A stretch of DNA of 64,000 nucleotides, from the NCBI GenBank assembly GCA_030562195.1, contig JAUJPP010000003.1:27844602-27908601 (forward strand). Direction: 5' to 3'. Numbering within the stretch: position 1 is the first letter of the stretch; every line of letters starts with the position of its first letter. This document shows positions 58,050-64,000 of this stretch, piece after piece. The notes beneath the pieces are model-generated. The model was not told where the DNA came from and made no database searches. It saw nothing but the letters and a program-made list of their open reading frames with translations. Position numbers and translations under genes: made by a program. This stretch comes from Nipponacmea schrenckii. Taxonomy: Eukaryota; Mollusca; Gastropoda; Lottiidae.

Positions 58050-59400
58050 GCTTTATGACCATTTGACTCTGTGACAAATTTACCTGTTAACTAAATTACC
58101 TTGTGAACAAATTTCTAAGAATTTACTCTTTGATGTGATGTACATGTTTAGGAATTCAGTTATACACAGAAATAAAGGCTGCAGATATAGTTAATAATAG
58201 ACAGTAATTGGTTTATTACTAACAATAGTTGAATATTTACTCAATAAAATTATCAGATATAAACTTTATTGATAGAATATTGAATGCTAGTCAGTTATAT
58301 CTAAATAGGTTTCAGTAATATCAGTAATGTATCAACTGTTTTCGATGTGAATAACAATAATTACCTTCAATTGTAATATTACCATGGAAAAACACGCTTC
58401 ATATTCCCTTGTCAACTCGACTAACATAAACCTGAATATTGGATACCTTATTGTTTAATTCCCAGACCTTGGTATTGGGTGTTATAGTCTTAGACCGGGT
58501 GGGGGTTGGGGTGCGGTTTATATTCCCCGTCAACTCGACCAACAGAAACCTCCTGGTGGATTAGGGTTGTGGATTAGGAGGAGGGGGTAGGGTGGCGGAT
58601 TGGTGTAGGGCATTAGGCGGGGGATTTGGGTGAGGGAATAGTAATGGAAGAGTAATTAGGTCTATTTCTCTGTTGATTATGCTAATTGTAGAAACTTATC
58701 ACGTAGGCTACGTCAAACTAGGACTGTTACCCCTCCCCCCTCCTCTTTTAGAAATACGTCAAATTGGTTACGCCATGCTTGGACCGTTAACGATCTAGGT
58801 TACAGGTGTCGACGTAGTCCCCCCCCCCTTTGTACAAACATACCAAGTTGGTTACGTTATACTGTACAATGTACTTGGAATGTTAACGATGTACATTACA
58901 GGTATAATTGAAGAACTTAAGGAATAACCTGTAACCGTGATATTTACTTAAATCAAATAAATTCCTCGGACAGGTGTGACTGAGTGGTTGATGCAGACCG
59001 CCCCCCCCCCCTTCCCCCCTCTCTCATACGCAACTGAGGTCACGGTGTGCTAATTATAATTGTTTATTTTGGAATATATTTCATTGTTAATTTCACAGAT
59101 TGTAGAAGTAAAACACATGATTCGAGTGACTGTACCAGAGATCAAGATGTTGAAGACCTCTTACAATTCTACGGGTGATTGAAAAAATACCTCGCATCTT
59201 TATTCATATAAATACGATTTTATTCATTCTCTTCGTGTAACCGCAGTGACTCAAGTCGGAATCCTGCAACAACTTAACATTCCTGCTGGGATGCCGTAAT
59301 ACGACATTTTATCTAAATCCTTCTTGTTTGTATATCATTTATGCTCTCAGCTTATGTTGTTGTTATGCACTTGTTATATATAGGCCTCACTCCTTTTTAT
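58050..59400. other. AT-rich sequence with C/G runs, no gene seen
   Basis: C runs at about 58733-58740, 58820-58828 and 58987-58996, and a G-rich stretch at 58500-58630. No exon is recognised. Confidence 0.45.
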
Positions 59401-59407
59401 TTTGGTC

Positions 59408-59590
59408 TGGTTCACCTGATAACGACAGTGTAATTGTTGAAACGTTGTGTATTATTGCATTAAATTGAGGAGTAGTATTCACCTGATAACGACAGTGTAA
59501 TTGTTGAAACGTTGTGTATTATTGTATTAAATTGAGGAGTAGTATTCACTGATAACGACAGTGTAATTGTTGAAACGTTGTGTATTATTG
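59408..59590 (+). repeat. 67-bp triplicate with CTGATAA...GAAACGTTG
   Basis: There are three units of 'cacctgataacgacagtgta' + 'attgttgaaacgttgtgtat' + 'tattgcattaaattgaggag' + 'tagtatt', the last cut short. CGACA and TGTTG can pair between CTGATAA and AAAC. Confidence 0.85.
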
Positions 59591-60204
59591 TTATACATAA
59601 AAACTGTGTTCACTAGTCTTCAATCAAAATTCTATGGATCCTGTAAACTCACTGGAACTAGGCATTTTATATCGTCACAAACCGCTTATAGTTCAAGTAG
59701 ACTTCTGAATTAAAGTTTGACTGATACAAAAAAGTGTTTTCGTCGTCCCGAAACAAATACACGGGTTTAAAAAGCTTTTTACAACCTGTTTAAAGTTAGT
59801 TTACGATTTCTTGAATGAAGCCTTAGAAGTTATTCTAGGTAATATAAGGAAGCGAGGATAATAACGTTCACTGATATAATTATCAAAGCTTTGAATTATG
59901 ATTACTTATTAACAGAAACTTCACCTAATCTCGTTAGATCTCGCTAGGTCTCGTAAGGTCACATGATTTAATTTCGACCGTCCTTTCATGCCGGTGATGT
60001 AGATAGAACTCTGACAATAGACCAAAGGTTCTATGGAGAGAATGTCCGATTAGGTTATTGAGAATAGTAGAATATAGAGCTTCATAGACGTAGAGTTTAC
60101 GAAGAAGAAAAGAAGGAGGGGTGGTAATGGTGGGGGGGGGGGGGATAGAAAGGACCAGAATTAGCACAAGAATAAGAACATGTAAACTGATTGATAGAAC
60201 AACA

Positions 60205-60480
60205 AACAACTTCCTATGCATGTTAAGATCAGAAAAAGGCGTAGTTAGTGGATTAAACTGTTTCTCCTCATTGAACACTGCATGGCGTTGAATTCACCGC
60301 AGATAGAAGTAGTGGTTGCGAAGTTGGGGGTACTTTGAGCAGGTGTCAACCGGGGTCAGGGTTAGATAACTGCAAAAATCCAACACCCGTGTGGTACTTC
60401 CTATGCATGTAAAGATCAGAAAAAGGCGTATTCTGTGATGGTAAATTTCTCCTTATTGAACACTACATGGCGTTGAATGT
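60205..60480. repeat. ~90-bp direct duplication
   Basis: 60211-60296 and 60390-60478 share 'cttcctatgcatgt(t/a)aaga', 'tcagaaaaaggcgta', 'tttctcct(c/t)attgaacact' and 'catggcgttgaa'. About 95 bases separate them. A G-run lies just left, at 60131-60142. Confidence 0.8.
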
Positions 60481-61029
60481 AAAACTTATCCCATTTAGAT
60501 TAAGACAATTTTTTAATTCATTTCAAAATACGATATAGGCCTATATATAATATATATCTCGAAAGCCGCTTTATGTTTGATTCGATTATGTCGAAATATT
60601 TCACGCTATTCAATCCTGATTGATAAAATCCAATGAGAACGTAACCGAGAGAAAATTTTATCAAAGAAACGTTAATTCAATTAAATATATTAACGACCTC
60701 GTGGACTTTACATTCACCGGAATTCACAATCGGTCTGAAAGAAGTTTTGAACTCACGGTACCGACTGACCCGGACATCAATATAGAAATAGATTATAGCT
60801 TCTGCTAAATCAGATGTAATAGTCTTTGATTATTCCTGAAAGTGGTTCCAACAAATCTATGGGTAATCCCTGGGATTATATATCAAACTAGACCATGTAA
60901 TATAGCTCTGTAATAACGGCCTAGCTTTATATCAAATATGGAATAAGTAATCTAGTAAAATGATGATGATGAATCGATTAGAACAACTATGGTGTCTCTT
61001 GTTATAACTTTAGTTGGTATTGGTTAAAA

Positions 61030-61412
61030 GGGAAAAATGAAATATGCAATGAATGGAGTTTTACGTCTTACTCTTATGTACTTAATGGCCTAATGAAGAC
61101 AGGCAACGACATACGGTGTGCAATGAAGGAAATTTTGTCATAATAGTGGCATTAGCCTACTTTATTTACGATTTTCAACTGTCGAGGGATCTGTAACTTC
61201 AACAGCCTGAAGTACCAGGGACCTCAGTTTAATGTCCCATACGAACTACTAAACGATTTTTCCATTCCAGTCCCTCAGATCTGCAGCACTGACATTAGAA
61301 ACCGGGTTGGAATATCCGAAAATTCATCTCCACCTTTTCCGGCATCAAACCCTAGACCTTCAGGTTAGCGAGCGAGCGTCCAACCCACTGAGCCAGTACG
61401 GCTCTCATAGGT
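61030..61412 (-). mobile_element. SINE-1, long full-length antisense copy
   Basis: On the minus strand the head is GAGCCGTACTGGCTCAGTGG (A-box-like), then a B-box-like GGTCTAGGGTTTGATGCC. After that come the body ('gatgaattttcggatattcc', 'cagatccctcgacagttgaa'), the 'gtcttcattaggcc' box and the 'aaaactccattcattgcata' tail. It is about 380 bp, against 177 bp for the copy at 8301. The flanks show no clear target-site duplication, so it is older. Confidence 0.85.
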
Positions 61413-61601
61413 CGGATGGGGTTGTTATCAATATGATAGGGCTGGCATTAAAGCGAGGTATATGAAGACACATGAAGTATCAAAGTTGAAGGTTCGTTAA
61501 GCCTGTCACTGACCATATTGTCAGTAAAAGCTTCTTGGTCTGGAATAGATTCCTTAAAATGACAGAGTTAATCGGAACCAAGTCCTTATTCCCAAATATC
61601 T

Positions 61602-61940
61602 TTAAAGGGATACTGCGTCTTAGCAGTAACATAAATTTAAGTTCTCAAGAATGGTCAATATGAGTATATCTACATCAGTGAACTTATCTGGTGTCATAAA
61701 GTAACAGATTCCTTGTAAAATCTGGAATCTCACCAACTAAGTCATTTGTGAAAAACGCTTAATCATGTATAAAGCGTTTTTCAATAATCAAATGCAGCTT
61801 TATGGATAATAACTAAGTGTATAGGATATTTATTATTTTTTTGATGGCAGCAGGTATATTTTCTGATGAATAGAGTTCTTATTGTCCTCGTTTAAAATTG
61901 TTAAATTTTATGTTCATTTTAAGACCTATTATCCTCTTAA
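61602..61940 (+). mobile_element. TTAA element family A, complete copy
   Basis: TTAA + AGGGATACTGCGTCTTAG at the left; inverted GAGGATAATAGGTCTTAAAA next to TTAA (61937-61940) at the right. It is 339 bp. Internal complementary segments 'gaaaaacgctt' and 'aagcgtttttca' form a hairpin. No coding capacity, so it is a non-autonomous element. The TTAA target recalls the piggyBac superfamily. Confidence 0.85.
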
Positions 61941-62103
61941 TGAGACTGATATTTATTCAATGGACTTATCTAATTGTTTATTACTAGTTAATAACCTTAT
62001 TTATAATAATATTGACTAATCAGATGACTGTAACACTAGATCATACTAGTCCAGGTATTCGAGAATAAAGTCCCGGTATATGTTGCATCTAGCTTAGATA
62101 CCA

Positions 62104-63179
62104 TTAAGGGGGTTGACAACCTTATCGTTCGAGGTGTATTTCAATCAAGAAACGTTATAAGTTTATATCCATTCTATTTGGCATTAAAAGAAACTCATCT
62201 AGTAAAAATTTTAGCTCAATCGCTTCAGTAGTTCGTCTGATATCCATCCGTGAAGATAATCTATTTATAGAACAAAACGGGGTATTCCTCTATGTAGACG
62301 TACAAATTACGTTGTCAGTTGACATTTGTGATTACAACGTCATCGGCTAAATAAACATTCTCTACGTTTGCCGGTCAGTTATTGTTAATATCGGCCCGCG
62401 AAGTAAGAGTTTGTGTATCGGGGGAATCCAGAAGTCACGTGATGTCCCATAAATCTTTACGTCACATGTAAATAAAGAAAATTTTATGATTGGTGGGTGG
62501 AAGGGTTTTGACATGTGCTAATCCATTGTTTTAGCACTCCAATTGTGTGGATATCGGTGCATATCGATGCCTAAAAGGTGCTTAAAGATTTCTACAGCAT
62601 GAGAGACAATCTTTTAACAACATGATCGTTAATTACGAAAGGTTTACATGTGTTTGCAAAATGTTGAAAAAAAATGCCATTTTTCCAAAAGCATATCTCG
62701 CTTACAATTTATCCGATTTTTACAAACTTTGGCTTCAGCTAAAGCTTACGATGTCCTCTATAACTTTACGTTGGCTTTTTTTTATAAAATGAATAGTTTT
62801 TTAAAAATTCAATTTTTCGTAAATGCACTCGCAAAATTTTGATTTCTATCAATATCTTCAAAACAAAAAAAATTTTTCCAAAAAGCTAACGTAATTTTGT
62901 AGAGATACATGTAGACTTGCGTTGTGCAAAATTTCAACCTTCTATATTAAATAGCCTAGTAGATATGCTAATTTTAAGGGAATAATTGACGTTTTTTTCG
63001 TTCATCTTTCATACCCTATTTCTTAAAGTTGAAATGTCATAAAGAAATAAATTTTATAATTTTGGATAGCTGAAAGTCCCCTCTTTCCATTGATATTTAA
63101 ATATTTCAGATAGGTGGAAAAGAAGTGGTTGAAATCGTCTATTTTTTGTACATAGGTTTAGGGTTGTCAACCCCCTTAA
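62104..63179. mobile_element. TTAA element family B (1,076 bp, perfect 18-bp ends)
   Basis: TTAAGGGGGTTGACAACC at 62104-62121 and its exact reverse complement at 63162-63179. Each includes the TTAA target duplication plus a 14-bp terminal inverted repeat. The interior is AT-rich, with frames under 70 codons and no transposase. A TTAA target and G-rich termini fit a piggyBac-like non-autonomous element. Confidence 0.85.
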
Positions 63180-63559
63180 ACTCAAACTACGTCTAGATTG
63201 TGATCAAAATGTCACTAATTGTTGAAAATTAGCCCTGACCTTTAAACCCCTGGATGTAAAGGTCGTGTCAGATATGACCTGACCCCTGTTAATATATGAA
63301 TATATTATTACTAATGAGATATAATTAATACTGATATTTACACACAGTAATTAGTAAACATGGTATAAATAACAGGGGGGGGGGTGTACCAATTGCATCA
63401 AATCACATATTGCGATAAAATCATTTCTTCAACAAATATACAACTATAAACCGGTGTCGTAAAGAGTGTGTGCGTTGTTGTGGGAGAGGGATGTGATGTG
63501 AATTTAACGAAGAAGCTCCCGCGATCATTATTACACCTTAATTCTCATATCCTATCTGT

Positions 63560-63930
63560 CCTTTTTCGTGCCTCCTCCATCCTCCTCATCCCAAATCCCT
63601 CACCCTCCTGTCCTCCCCCTCCTCCCCTCATCATCCCGCCAGTCTCCCACAACAAGCTATAACCTAATAATAATTGTACATAAAAATCAAAACTATACAG
63701 ATCAACGGGATTCGTCCCCTCATCACCCCTCTCTACCCACGTACTTTCTCTTCCCCTCCCCAACTATCTCAGTATTTTACAGCAAAAAAATAATCAAAAA
63801 ACCTGTACAGAGCAATGATAGAAGAATAATGAGAAAATACAACCCAACTCTCGACCTCCGATCTCATATCTCCCCTCTCTATCCCTCATACATGTTCGCC
63901 CCTCCCTCAACTTCATTAAACCATGTTAGA
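63560..63930. repeat. Pyrimidine-rich strand-asymmetric tract
   Basis: C/T-rich stretches ('cctcctccatcctcctcatc' and similar at 63700-63780 and 63860-63915) lie on the plus strand, with no regular unit. Open frames here reflect low complexity. A G-run lies at 63376-63385. Confidence 0.6.
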
Positions 63931-64000
63931 ATATCACCGAATTTTACAGCCAGAAAGAATTCTGTAGAATAGAACAAGATCAATGAAAGAATAAATACCC

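Noticed and set aside
59934..60278. Minus-strand frame with a hydrophobic, signal-peptide-like segment (MHRKLFVVLSISLHV...)
   Set aside because: Considered as a receptor 5' exon. The sequence after it matches no class C receptor, and it spans a G-run and one copy of a direct duplication.
60620..60808. 62-codon plus frame with reasonable composition
   Set aside because: Starts at TTG, has no splice signals and no family resemblance.

Overview
This is eukaryotic DNA from an AT-rich animal genome. It has spliced genes with canonical GT-AG introns, tRNA-derived SINEs, TTAA-flanked inverted-repeat elements, a LINE fragment and many minisatellites. A group I-like metabotropic glutamate receptor together with the repeat style suggests a lophotrochozoan invertebrate, probably a mollusc. 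That taxon is an inference and no single sequence here proves it.

Both protein-coding blocks I can support are on the minus strand. The first lies at about 608-6833. It has three exons of a basic, Ser/Pro/Lys-rich, probably nuclear protein (6708-6833, 5377-5492, 3319-4384), followed by two exons of a CCR4/Angel/PDE12-type exonuclease-endonuclease-phosphatase (EEP) domain (1183-1727, 608-740). The EEP part runs off the left edge of the window. Its first exon has no methionine before the catalytic domain, so the two parts may be one gene, but the splice phases do not join directly. The second block is a metabotropic glutamate receptor. Seven exons from 46931 down to the stop at 19521 join in phase with no frame errors. 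They encode ligand-binding lobe 2, the Cys-rich linker, the seven-helix domain and a long cytoplasmic tail. The first roughly 200 residues (signal peptide and lobe 1) were not found and probably lie beyond the right edge.

About 7600-19500 is intergenic and is dominated by tandem arrays with units of 35, 21, 40 and 21 bp. The receptor introns hold more arrays (units of 54, 80, 76, 53, 86 and 50 bp) and three C-rich tracts, which are G-rich in the receptor pre-mRNA. A 40-bp array lies at 56.9-58.0 kb.

The most striking signal is how dispersed elements and tandem arrays relate. Two SINE-like families (called SINE-1 and SINE-2 here) occur as dispersed copies, and particular internal segments of them have separately been amplified into minisatellites. 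SINE-1 also occurs as 37-44 bp insertions holding only the 3' end, each flanked by target-site duplications. Two families of TTAA-flanked inverted-repeat elements, a pair of GCAATTGGACT elements and a long-armed foldback element in an intron of the first gene complete the mobile DNA. A short motif built around TGATAA/TGATGA and GAAACGTCG recurs at the end of a LINE coding fragment, in a hairpin and in a triplicated unit. It resembles a decayed hammerhead ribozyme.
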